Assembly: GCA_963823675.1 (NCBI GenBank)
Contig: CAWGMT010000011.1
Span: 372,001 to 436,000, forward strand
DNA from: CAWGMT01 sp963823675
GTDB lineage: Bacteria; Planctomycetota; Planctomycetia; Isosphaerales; Isosphaeraceae
Direction of reading: 5' to 3'
DNA length: 64,000 bases
Shown: one piece after another, positions 7,950 through 15,433 of the stretch
Layout: each line of letters opens with the position of its first letter
Position numbering within the stretch: position 1 is the first letter of the stretch
Notes under the pieces: model-generated
The model's input: the letters and a program-made list of their open reading frames with translations, nothing else
Database searches by the model: none
Told to the model about the DNA's origin: nothing
Made by a program: the position numbers and the translations under genes

Positions 7950-8185
7950 TCATCCACCTTGTTTTGGTATGGCGCGATAGGCCTTCTTGTCCTGATAGAG
8001 CTTCAGCTCATCACGCAGGTCCTTTTCGAATGCGGAATGTTCCGCAGGCGATAGTTCGAACGCGACCTCGATGATGAGTCCAGGTACGCGCCCAAAATCG
8101 CGACGATTGCGGGTCTCTACGGTTGCTCCAATTTCCTTGGCAATCGCCGCGATCCGCAAATCGTTGTGCTTCAGATAAGGGACAG
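7950..8185 (-). pseudogene. C-terminal remnant of a VapC-type PIN-domain protein
   Basis: The segment LKHNDLRIAAIAKEIGATVETRNRRDFGRVPGL is the C-terminal PIN signature (NDLxIAA...TRNxRDF), which carries the last acidic residues of the nuclease site. The N-terminal half with the first catalytic Asp and Glu is not present upstream. The frame there reads unrelated sequence, with a short AGGGACAG duplication. No antitoxin gene is visible. Inactive remnant of a toxin-antitoxin locus. Confidence 0.55.
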
Positions 8186-8420
8186 ATAAGGGACAGGCAA
8201 GGTGTTCGGTTGCCAATGGCCTTCTGAAGACGGACCTCCCTTTCGTCGGTCCGGAGGGGCTCACGGAGCCAGTTAATTGGTCGCAGAGGCGGAATGCCGG
8301 AAAATTTCGGGCTGTCAGAGAAAAATCCAGGCGGCCCGAGTCGGCGCCGGCGCGATGAGCGCACGGCATCAGCGACAGGTTGGGAAATCCGGCTGAATTT
8401 CGGGGCTTCGTGCCCCAGCC

Positions 8421-9455
8421 TCAGGTGACGGTGCAACTGCCCAGGTTGACTGCCCGGCGCAAACCCAGCCGCCCGGCAACTTCTCTGAGGCGCTGGCGGC
8501 TTGCCGCCAGGAACCGGCCCAGGAGACGGCCTTGGCTCAGTTTCTCCAGCCGCGCCTGCCAGGTCTCGGCGCTCGTGCCGATTCGCTCGAAGATCTCGGC
8601 CACTTCCCGCGAAATCAGCGCCTTGCCTTCGCGGAACAGGCGCCCGCTGTAATCCACCAAAAGGAGGTAACTGCCCAGCGAGAATCCTTCGAGCATCCCT
8701 TCTCGAGTCGAATCGATTCGGCGACGGTCTTCAATGGGACACAGCCAGTGCGATTCCTCGAGTCCGGCCGACGCCTTTGATCCGGCCACGCTCCCCGCGT
8801 TAGCGGCCTTCAGATCTTGAGTCCGTCCCTGGGCTTTGACGTGGTCGGCTCGCTCCTTGACCGAGGTGTGTTGGCTGGTCTCGGGAACCTCGGCAATGCC
8901 GGCTGCCACTGGATTCAGATCAATGTAGGCGCACGTTGCCAGCAGCGATTCTTCATCGAGGATGGCCACCGATTTGAATCGCCCCTCGAAGAAAAATCCC
9001 CGCGTCTTGTCCTGAAAGTTGGCCAGCCGCGCAAGCGGTTCCTTCAGACATTTCATGAACCAACTGAGACTTTGGAGCCGATCGCGAGCTTTGGCTACCC
9101 AGGCCGCATCCTTGAGCCGCCACGCGACCCAGTCGTTGGAAACGGGTAATGGCTGCCGTTTCTTGTCGCGTGGTGGAAATAACCGCCCCCAGCGCCGGAC
9201 GACCTCCTCGTCTGGCCACGCTGCGGCAACTTCCGGATCTATCCGCACCAGCACATGCAGATGGTTATCCATAATCGAGAAACCGCCGACAGCGATCGAG
9301 AAGATGCCAGAAAGTTCCTGCAGGCGATTGTCGATCCAGAGTTTACGGTCGCTCGCACCCTCGCCGAGCAAGAAAGCGCGGCGGACGCAACGGGTAATGC
9401 AGTGGTACCAGCGGGTGACGGCGGGATTGATTAAGTGCGCGCGTGCAATCGTCAT
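8421..9455 (-). CDS. Y1/HUH-type transposase (large RAYT-like)
   Basis: A 344-residue protein starting MTIARAHLINPAVTRWYHCITRCVRRAFLLG. The HUH motif is FSIMDNHLHVLVRID (His-x-His). The later region FFEGRFKSVAILDEESLLATCAYIDLNPVAAGI matches transposase families that act on hairpin ends. The middle WLCPIEDRR motif is shared with the deleted copy at 7365-7597. An in-frame codon nine residues upstream is possible, but the truncated sibling has its ribosome-binding site directly before MTIARAH, so 9455 is preferred. Appears intact. The interval 9456-9889 contains no gene I can support. Confidence 0.8.
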   Translation of the reverse strand: MTIARAHLINPAVTRWYHCITRCVRRAFLLGEGASDRKLWIDNRLQELSGIFSIAVGGFSIMDNHLHVLVRIDPEVAAAWPDEEVVRRWGRLFPPRDKKRQPLPVSNDWVAWRLKDAAWVAKARDRLQSLSWFMKCLKEPLARLANFQDKTRGFFFEGRFKSVAILDEESLLATCAYIDLNPVAAGIAEVPETSQHTSVKERADHVKAQGRTQDLKAANAGSVAGSKASAGLEESHWLCPIEDRRRIDSTREGMLEGFSLGSYLLLVDYSGRLFREGKALISREVAEIFERIGTSAETWQARLEKLSQGRLLGRFLAASRQRLREVAGRLGLRRAVNLGSCTVT

Positions 9456-9889
9456 GGTTGCGTTTCTCGGAAGTCGTGCCAATTTGATGCAACTTGCGGG
9501 CCTCGAGGTCTGCCCAAGCTACGCAATCGGACGGCCTGCAGTCAAGTACACACTGCCTGTCCTCGACTTTCCCGTTGCGGAACGACTCGCATGATCGAGC
9601 GCTTTCTGGTGAAAACTCCTGCCCGAGAACACGTTATAACACGCACGCCTCGCAGGCATAAGCTCGAATGCGTCCAATTCTTCAAGCATCTGTCGGGTTG
9701 ACGGGGTTAGTGATGATTGTGTCCCCAGGTCGCCGGTTGCCGTCCCGCACCAGCAAGCACCGCGCGATATGGCTGGCTGCACGGGGCCCCTGCATAGATT
9801 GGCCAAGGCGGCGTGCGTATTCGTTTACACTGTCCTCGCGAATCCGAATTTATCGGCGCCTACGAACGTCGAGGGGAGGATTTCCTGTC

Positions 9890-10204
9890 ATGAATCAGCC
9901 GCGACAAGATCAGATCGACGACATCGATGTGTTCGCTGAGCTGTCCTCCGATCACGCATCGCGCGACCACTTGGCGCACGTCGCTGGGGACAATCAGTTG
10001 ACGTACAATGATCGACAGCCGATTGGTGCCGAAGTGCCAACAATCGACGACGAAATAACCATGACCGAAGTGGAAATACGCGAGCGCCTGATAGAATGGC
10101 TGGTCGGTTTTCTTCCCGGAGGTCCTCGGGCGGATCAAGCGTCGCTTTTACCGCAAGGCAATACCTCGACTTTGCACGGCGGCGTTGGAGATGCGACACC
10201 ATGA
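9890..10204 (+). CDS. Hypothetical acidic protein coupled to the TlpA-like gene
   Basis: A 104-residue acidic protein (MNQPRQDQIDDIDVFAELSSDHASRD...). No family is recognised, and there is no signal peptide or membrane segment. It is judged real because GGGGAGGA sits 9-10 nt before the ATG and because its stop overlaps the downstream ATG as ATGA, an arrangement that favours coupled translation. Its job is unknown; it may regulate or assist the exported thioredoxin-like protein. Confidence 0.5.
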   Translation: MNQPRQDQIDDIDVFAELSSDHASRDHLAHVAGDNQLTYNDRQPIGAEVPTIDDEITMTEVEIRERLIEWLVGFLPGGPRADQASLLPQGNTSTLHGGVGDATP

Positions 10205-11337
10205 GGCAGCATGTCATCGTAATGTTGGTGGGCTCGCTGGCGAGCGTGAGCCTTGCCGGTGCCCAACGGGCGCTGGCCGCGGATCGGTCACCCGAGGAGA
10301 TCCTGAAGGCTATCGAACAGGTCAAATTCCCGGAACAAGATGGCTCCCGGGTGGGGGATGACGATTACGGCCGGGAGTGGAGGTCGCGCTACGACGCAGC
10401 GACCGAGAAGCGAGCCTCGCTGATCCTTGAGTTCTATAAGGCCGCCCCCGAGCACGAGAAGGTGCCTTCGCTCATGTTTATGCGTTGGGACACGTTGATC
10501 AACATTGGAAAACGGTCCAGCATCGAGAGCGAGATCGATCAAGTTCGAGCCACATCGAAGAATGAGAAGCTGCAGCGCGAGGCGGCATTCGAGCGGCTTC
10601 GTCTGGATATCTCTGACACCGCAAAATCGGGGGTGCTCCCGGTCAAGCGGATTAACGAGTACATCAAGCTGGAGCGCAAGCTGAAGTCGGAAGACGTTCG
10701 GGCGGCCCTTGTGTTGTCGATGGCGTCTCACGCGGTTCAAGACGATGAAATCCGGCGCCAAATCGAGAATCGGATCCTGAAGGAGTATCCCACCTCCGGC
10801 ATTGCCGAGCGAATACAGGGAAGCCGCCGTCGCGAAGCGGCGATCGGCAAGCCGTTCAACCTCGAATTCGACGACGTGATCACGGGAAAGCACGTCTCGA
10901 TCAAGCAGCTCAGAGGGAAGATTGTCGTCATCGATTTCTGGGCAACCTGGTGCACTCCGTGCGTGAAGGAGATTCCGGACCTGAAACGCGTTTATGAGAG
11001 ATACCACGGTCTGGGCGTCGAGGTCATCGGAGTGAGCCTCGACTACTCAAAGGAAAGTGGAGGCCTGGATCGTCTCAAGAACTACGTGGCTGAAAAGAAG
11101 GTCACCTGGCCGCAGCACTATCTGGGAAGTGGCCTTGAGAGCAACTTTTCGCGGTCTTGCGGCGTATTTGCGATACCGGCATACTTCGTCATCGACCCGG
11201 CCGGCAATGTGTATTCCACCGATGCCCGAGGCAAGCTCGACACGATCATTCCCGAACTCATCGAAGCGCGAGAACAAGGGCAGTTCGACTATGCCGCTCG
11301 CCAGCCCAAGAGTCGGGTCCGGCGCAATCGGAAATAG
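10201..11337 (+). CDS. TlpA-family exported thioredoxin-like protein
   Basis: A 378-residue protein with a signal peptide (VIVMLVGSLASVSLAGAQRALA), a helical N-terminal domain of about 200 residues and a C-terminal thioredoxin fold. The redox site is WATWCTPC with Cys251 and Cys254. The strand KIVVIDFWATW and the cis-Pro segment FAIPAYFVIDPAGNV complete the TlpA pattern. It should act outside the cytoplasmic membrane in disulfide reduction or cytochrome maturation; the exact partner is unknown. The ATG at 10201 overlaps the preceding stop. The N-terminal helical extension is common in planctomycete members. Confidence 0.85.
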   Translation: MRQHVIVMLVGSLASVSLAGAQRALAADRSPEEILKAIEQVKFPEQDGSRVGDDDYGREWRSRYDAATEKRASLILEFYKAAPEHEKVPSLMFMRWDTLINIGKRSSIESEIDQVRATSKNEKLQREAAFERLRLDISDTAKSGVLPVKRINEYIKLERKLKSEDVRAALVLSMASHAVQDDEIRRQIENRILKEYPTSGIAERIQGSRRREAAIGKPFNLEFDDVITGKHVSIKQLRGKIVVIDFWATWCTPCVKEIPDLKRVYERYHGLGVEVIGVSLDYSKESGGLDRLKNYVAEKKVTWPQHYLGSGLESNFSRSCGVFAIPAYFVIDPAGNVYSTDARGKLDTIIPELIEAREQGQFDYAARQPKSRVRRNRK

Positions 11338-11863
11338 AATTGACCCATCGCAGCATTACCCTTGAGGTCCGCTTCTCGGGCACCGCGCTCACCCAAGTGC
11401 TGCCGATCAGAACATCTCGCCAAAGCTCACTCCCTATCGCCCGGCGGCAAAGCAGAAGCGAGATTCTCGCACCGACGGTGCGCTGGGTTTTGGGTATCAC
11501 AACCCCGCGGAATCGACCAGGCGACAAGCATGACCCAAGGGAATGAATCACTGCAAGCCAATGGCTCAAACAGCGTTCCGACATCCTCAGGCGACAGATA
11601 CTCAGTCTCGAAATGCAAGGTCGCGGCAAACCAACCTGCATCCCGGAAAGATGCAAGTCCTGTCGAAACAACAACTGGTGTTGGTCGGGATTCCGGCGGC
11701 GATGCTGGTGAATTACAACGCGTCTTGACTAAGAGCCGTTCCGAGAACAACGACTTAAGTTGTTATCGGAGAGATCGTAACGATGAATGTCGGCAGTTTG
11801 ATATACTTAAGGGCAGCGGGATACATACCCGCATCCCTGGCCGTGCATCAAGTGTCGTAACTC
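11338..11863. other. Gene-free interval after the TlpA-like gene
   Basis: About 525 bp with only short, compositionally random frames. No conserved domain, tRNA or clear repeat was recognised. It precedes the terminator of the tmRNA fragment. Confidence 0.4.
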
Positions 11864-11902
11864 CAAAAAAGAAAGGCACTTGCGAATTCTCGCAAGTGCC
11901 TT
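11864..11902 (-). terminator. Rho-independent terminator downstream of the tmRNA 3' end
   Basis: A perfect 13-bp stem (11873-11885 with 11890-11902, sequence AAGGCACTTGCGA and its complement) has a 4-nt loop. Read on the minus strand, it is followed by TTTCTTTTTT. It begins only a few bases after the RNA 3' end. Confidence 0.8.
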
Positions 11903-11905
11903 CAG

Positions 11906-11960
11906 TGGAGGCGGCGGGAATTGCACCCGCGTCCCGAGCTGCGTCGGCGACGGCCTCTAG
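11906..11960 (-). ncRNA. ssrA: 3' end of tmRNA (tRNA-like T-arm and acceptor strand)
   Basis: On the minus strand the sequence GGGACGCGGGTGCAATT followed by CCCGCCGCCTCCA is the diagnostic tmRNA 3' end: T-stem GCGGG/CCCGC, 7-nt T-loop, then CGCCTCC plus discriminator A. A terminator follows immediately. I could not find the matching 5' acceptor strand (GGRGGYG), the TCGAC D-arm motif or a tag reading frame ending in LAA-stop within ~600 bp upstream. A permuted gene is unlikely because the terminator follows directly. The best explanation is a 3' fragment left by integration of an element into ssrA. A divergent full-length gene cannot be excluded. Confidence 0.55.
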
Positions 11961-12390
11961 GGGCGTAGCCTGTTCGGCCCTTCGAGTCGCGCGAGCTCTT
12001 CCTTTCGGGTCGGTTGTTCCGATTGCTGCTGGACGCGTTTCCGCAGATTCGGGTCGGCGACGACCCTTCGCTCTTCGCGGGCGAAAGATGAAATAACCGG
12101 CACAGTCATTACAGGCCCACCGACTCCACGTGAAGTCGTCTTCCAACCGACGCGCAAAACGCCCGCCCGCGGCGAAATGAGTGAACAGCTCGAAAAATTT
12201 TTCACTTTTTTTTTCGCTTGGCAGCATAAGAGGTTGCGCCAAAAAAATCGGCGACTTGTAAATGTTGCGTTAACGATTTTCTGAATTCAGCGCATCATGA
12301 ATATAGGTTGCGCGCAGACTGCGAATTCAACATGTCCACCAGCGGGTTCACACCCGAACGCGTCCCGATCGCGCTGACTCAGACGCAGTT

Positions 12391-12532
12391 CAACCACGAA
12401 TAACACGAATTCAACGAATAGAGACGGGAGACTGGAGTTTCGAGCGAGTGTCCGGACCTGTCATCACGACCAGGTTGTCGGTGATACAGAGGACGGTTCT
12501 ACCATTCGTAAGATTCGTGCTATTCGTGGTTT
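12391..12532. repeat. MITE-like inverted repeat (AACCACGAATAACACGAAT arms)
   Basis: The left arm at 12391-12409 and a right arm ending near 12532 (ATTCGTGCTATTCGTGGTT) are complementary except for one position and enclose about 105 bp. The rest of 11961-12660 contains A/T-rich tracts but no gene I can support. Confidence 0.6.
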
Positions 12533-12660
12533 AGATCAAATCCCCATTTCCTTGCCCCTCGAGGGCGTGCCGGCCAGCCCTATGCCCGGGGCTGAGAACC
12601 GTGGGCGGGCAAAACGGAAAAAAACCAGTGGATTCGTCCCACTGGCTCTCATTCACTACC

Positions 12661-13062
12661 ATGGCTGGAGAACATCGCGAAAGTAAGAAAGCCCAGCTCG
12701 CCCTTGCACTTGCGCGAGGGCTGTCCATATCGGACTGGGCTTGCACCAACCAGGTGCCCGAGAGTACGGCATTTCGATGGGCCAAGGATCGCAAGGTCCG
12801 CCGCCTGGTCGCCGCGTTGCGCCGTCGCTTCCTGGATCAGGCCGTCGGGTTGCTGGCGAGTAACGCCGCCGGGGCCGCGGGCCGGATCCTCAAGCTGGGC
12901 GAGATTGCGGCCTCGGAATCGGTCCAGTTGCGTGCGCTGCGGGCGATTCTGACCGATGCGGTCGCCGTCGCCGAATTCGCCACGCTGGAAGAGCGATTGG
13001 GTTTCGTCGAGGAGGAGCTTTATGAGCGCCGGCCGACTGGCAAGCGTGGTCAGGCGCGCTGA
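12661..13062 (+). CDS. Phage-type terminase small subunit-like protein
   Basis: A 133-residue helical DNA-binding protein. It has an HTH-like segment (GLSISDWACTNQVPESTAFRWAKD, about residues 19-42) and then a long helix rich in Arg and Ala. Family knowledge: planctomycete terminase small subunits have this layout and precede the large subunit. The gene overlaps the large-subunit start by 41 nt. The ATG at 12661 is preferred to a GTG 20 codons earlier; neither has a strong ribosome-binding site. Role: recognising DNA ends for packaging in a prophage, or a domesticated equivalent. Confidence 0.6.
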   Translation: MAGEHRESKKAQLALALARGLSISDWACTNQVPESTAFRWAKDRKVRRLVAALRRRFLDQAVGLLASNAAGAAGRILKLGEIAASESVQLRALRAILTDAVAVAEFATLEERLGFVEEELYERRPTGKRGQAR

Positions 13063-14434
13063 GGCTTACCTCGCCACGGAGCAAGACGAGCCGAAGGGCG
13101 GCGCGCCGTGGGATTGGTACGCCGAGTCCTGTCCGTGCGGCGTGCCGCCCGGGGAGTGCCGCGCGCATCCCCGGGCCAGACTGACCCAGCGGCCCCCCGC
13201 GGGCGACTGGCGGGTCTGGGCCTACGTGGCGGGGCGCGGGGCGGGCAAGACGCGGGCTGGGGCCGCCTGGATCCAGCACCGCGCCTTGGCAGGCACCATG
13301 AAGCTCGGCTGCCTGATCGCGCCCACTGCCGCCGACATCCGGGATGTGATGGTCGAGGGCCCCTCCGGGCTTTTGGCCATCGCGCCCCCCTGGTGCCGGC
13401 CGCGGTTCGAACCCTCGAAGCGCCGCGTCAGTTGGCCCAATGGGGCCCGCGCTGTTTGCTTGAGCGGCGAAGAGCCCGAGCGCGCCCGCGGGCTCAATGT
13501 CGACACCCTCTGGGCCGACGAGCTGGCATGCTGGCAACGCGCCGAATCGACCTGGGACCTGGCGCTCCTGGCCCTGCGGGCCGGCGCCAATCCCCAGGCT
13601 CTGATCACAACCACGCCGCGCCGCGTGTCGGTGCTCAAACGCATCCTCACCGAGGCGACGACCGTCAAGACGACCGATACCACCTATGCCAACCAGGCCC
13701 AACTGGCGCCGGAGTTTCTCGCTCAGATTGTCGGCTTGTATGAAAATACCCGGCTGGGCCGCCAGGAGATCTACGCCGAGTTCCTGGAGACGACCGAGGG
13801 TGTTTGGTTCGCCAACTTTGACCCGGCCCGGCACGTCTCGGTCGAGGCCGAGTATCATCCCAGCTACTTCGTCCGCTGCGCGATCGACGCCGGCACGTCG
13901 CGCCACACGGCGGCGGTGTTCTTTCAGGTCCGCTACCCTCCCGCGAGCGACCGGCCGCGCGTGACCGTCTTCGCCGATTACCACGCTCATGACGTGGTGA
14001 GCGAGCAAAACGCCCGCGCCATCATGGCGCTGGCTGATGGGCTGCCGTGTCGAGGCAAAATCGACCAGGTGCGGCTCGATCCGGCGGCCGTGGCACAATC
14101 GTCGCTGGGCCCCGCCGCCTATGGCGAATATGAGCGCGTCTTTGGCTCGCGCATCGTCACTCGCTGGCCGCACCACCTGGTTCTGGATGGGCTCGACACG
14201 ATCGAGCTCTTGCTGGACAAGGGCAACCTGCTGATTCACCCGCGGTGTGCGCGGCTGACGGATGCGTTTCGCAATTACTGCAAAAAGCGCAAGGGCGGCC
14301 AGTGGGTCGACTTCCCGGCCGACGGCCACCCCGAAGAAGACATGATGGACGCACTGCGGGGCGGTATCCGCGATGCGCTCGCCGAGCAGAGCGCGGCTGG
14401 AGCCGGCCTGCGCCAGGTCCACGCTTCGAGGTGA
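13022..14434 (+). CDS. Phage terminase large subunit (ATPase-nuclease)
   Basis: A 470-residue DNA-packaging motor. The ATPase part has Walker A GRGAGKTRAG (about residues 73-82) and a Walker B-like DTLWADELACW with the catalytic Glu. The coupling motif is ITTTPRR. The C-terminal RNase H-like nuclease has acidic residues in RCAIDAGTS, FADYHAHD and HPEEDMMDALR. The ATG at 13022 has GGAGGAG just upstream. No portal, protease, capsid or tail gene follows, so the pair is isolated. Near the stop a short frame beginning MRIKLDELLAKADLFDYA (14482) runs only 21 codons. Confidence 0.85.
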   Translation: MSAGRLASVVRRAEAYLATEQDEPKGGAPWDWYAESCPCGVPPGECRAHPRARLTQRPPAGDWRVWAYVAGRGAGKTRAGAAWIQHRALAGTMKLGCLIAPTAADIRDVMVEGPSGLLAIAPPWCRPRFEPSKRRVSWPNGARAVCLSGEEPERARGLNVDTLWADELACWQRAESTWDLALLALRAGANPQALITTTPRRVSVLKRILTEATTVKTTDTTYANQAQLAPEFLAQIVGLYENTRLGRQEIYAEFLETTEGVWFANFDPARHVSVEAEYHPSYFVRCAIDAGTSRHTAAVFFQVRYPPASDRPRVTVFADYHAHDVVSEQNARAIMALADGLPCRGKIDQVRLDPAAVAQSSLGPAAYGEYERVFGSRIVTRWPHHLVLDGLDTIELLLDKGNLLIHPRCARLTDAFRNYCKKRKGGQWVDFPADGHPEEDMMDALRGGIRDALAEQSAAGAGLRQVHASR

Positions 14435-14837
14435 TGGGATGAGCGTAGAAGGGGGACACTCGTCTATCCGGGTTGGCTGCTAATGCGAATCAAGCTGGAT
14501 GAACTGCTGGCGAAGGCCGATCTGTTCGACTACGCGGCGAGGCGATAAACTTCGTCGGGCGCGTCTACGTTCGCCGGCTCCTCCTATGGTACGATCTCAG
14601 AAGCGATTCCCAGGCGCGGCCATCGCGCGAAACGAGCGACCGAGGCTGCCGAAGATCAAGACGCTTTGGAATCTTCCAGGGTGAGTTCTATGTTCCGTGC
14701 GCGCATCTTCGACGGAAACCGGCGAATCGCCGGACGGAGCCGGCTCCTACAAAACCGGACGCTGATGCGCTGTAGGGGGGGCCCGTCCCCCGATCTCTTG
14801 AGGACGGCGATTCCACGTTAGGAGTACCAAAACGTCG
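14435..14837. other. Intergenic interval with a dispersed GGAGCCGGCTCC-type repeat
   Basis: No gene is supported here. Around 14730-14805 lies an element containing GGAGCCGGCTCCTACA and later GTCCCCCGATCTC. Related pieces occur at 53341-53480 and 57360-57500, marking a repeat family in this genome. Confidence 0.5.
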
Positions 14838-15431
14838 ATGAACCAAACACCCAATACCTCGATCGACCAGATCACGCGCACGATCCAGATCATCATGGGC
14901 GCGCTCATTGCTGGTGTGACGATCTTCCTGCTGATCGTCGTCTTTTTGGTTCATTTTTTGGGATTCGGCGCTCCGGCCGGCGCGGCGGCGGCTCCTGGCC
15001 AGGCGGCCCGGGCCAATCCCGCGGCGGGAGCGCAATCGATCCCGATCTTGACCTATATCGCCGCCGGCATGGGGGTGATGCTGCTGCCGCTGTCGTTCAT
15101 CCTGCCTGATCGCATCGCCGCCCAGAGCCTCCGTTCCAAAGCGGTGCGTCCGCCGGACGCCAGTTCGAATCCGACCACCAATTCCGCGGCATCGCCGGGT
15201 CAGGCCGTCACCCCGGCCGTCGCGTTTCAGTCGAGCGCCATCATTGGCGGGGCACTCAACGAGGGCCCGGCGTTCTTGGCGGGAATCGCTTACTTGATCG
15301 AGCAGAACCCGATCGCACTCGGCGTGATGGTCGTGCTGCTGGCCGCAATGATCGCCCGATTCCCGACGCGCGGCCGCGTCGAGCGCTGGATTGAACAACA
15401 GGAAGAAAAGCTCCGCTCGGGGTCCTATTGA
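14838..15431 (+). CDS. Hypothetical multi-pass membrane protein
   Basis: A 197-residue protein with clear hydrophobic segments at about residues 17-43, 68-88 and 159-171, plus a weaker one near 132-148. An Ala/Pro-rich linker separates the first two. The C-terminus ends in a charged tail (RWIEQQEEKLRSGS), probably cytoplasmic. No named family is recognised. It ends 2 nt before the start of the DUF1549/DUF1553 gene, so the two are likely co-transcribed. Confidence 0.6.
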   Translation: MNQTPNTSIDQITRTIQIIMGALIAGVTIFLLIVVFLVHFLGFGAPAGAAAAPGQAARANPAAGAQSIPILTYIAAGMGVMLLPLSFILPDRIAAQSLRSKAVRPPDASSNPTTNSAASPGQAVTPAVAFQSSAIIGGALNEGPAFLAGIAYLIEQNPIALGVMVVLLAAMIARFPTRGRVERWIEQQEEKLRSGSY

Positions 15432-15433
15432 TT

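Noticed and set aside
7950..8369. A functional VapC toxin
   Set aside because: Only the C-terminal part of the PIN domain is present; the first catalytic acidic residues and an antitoxin gene are missing.
12341..12366. A second T-arm-like stretch (CGGGTTCACACCCG) near the tmRNA 3' end
   Set aside because: It forms a short hairpin but lacks the tmRNA flanking order and acceptor strand; likely chance.
14482..14547. A short frame beginning MRIKLDELLAKADLFDYA after the terminase
   Set aside because: Ends after 21 codons with no match; at most a fragment.
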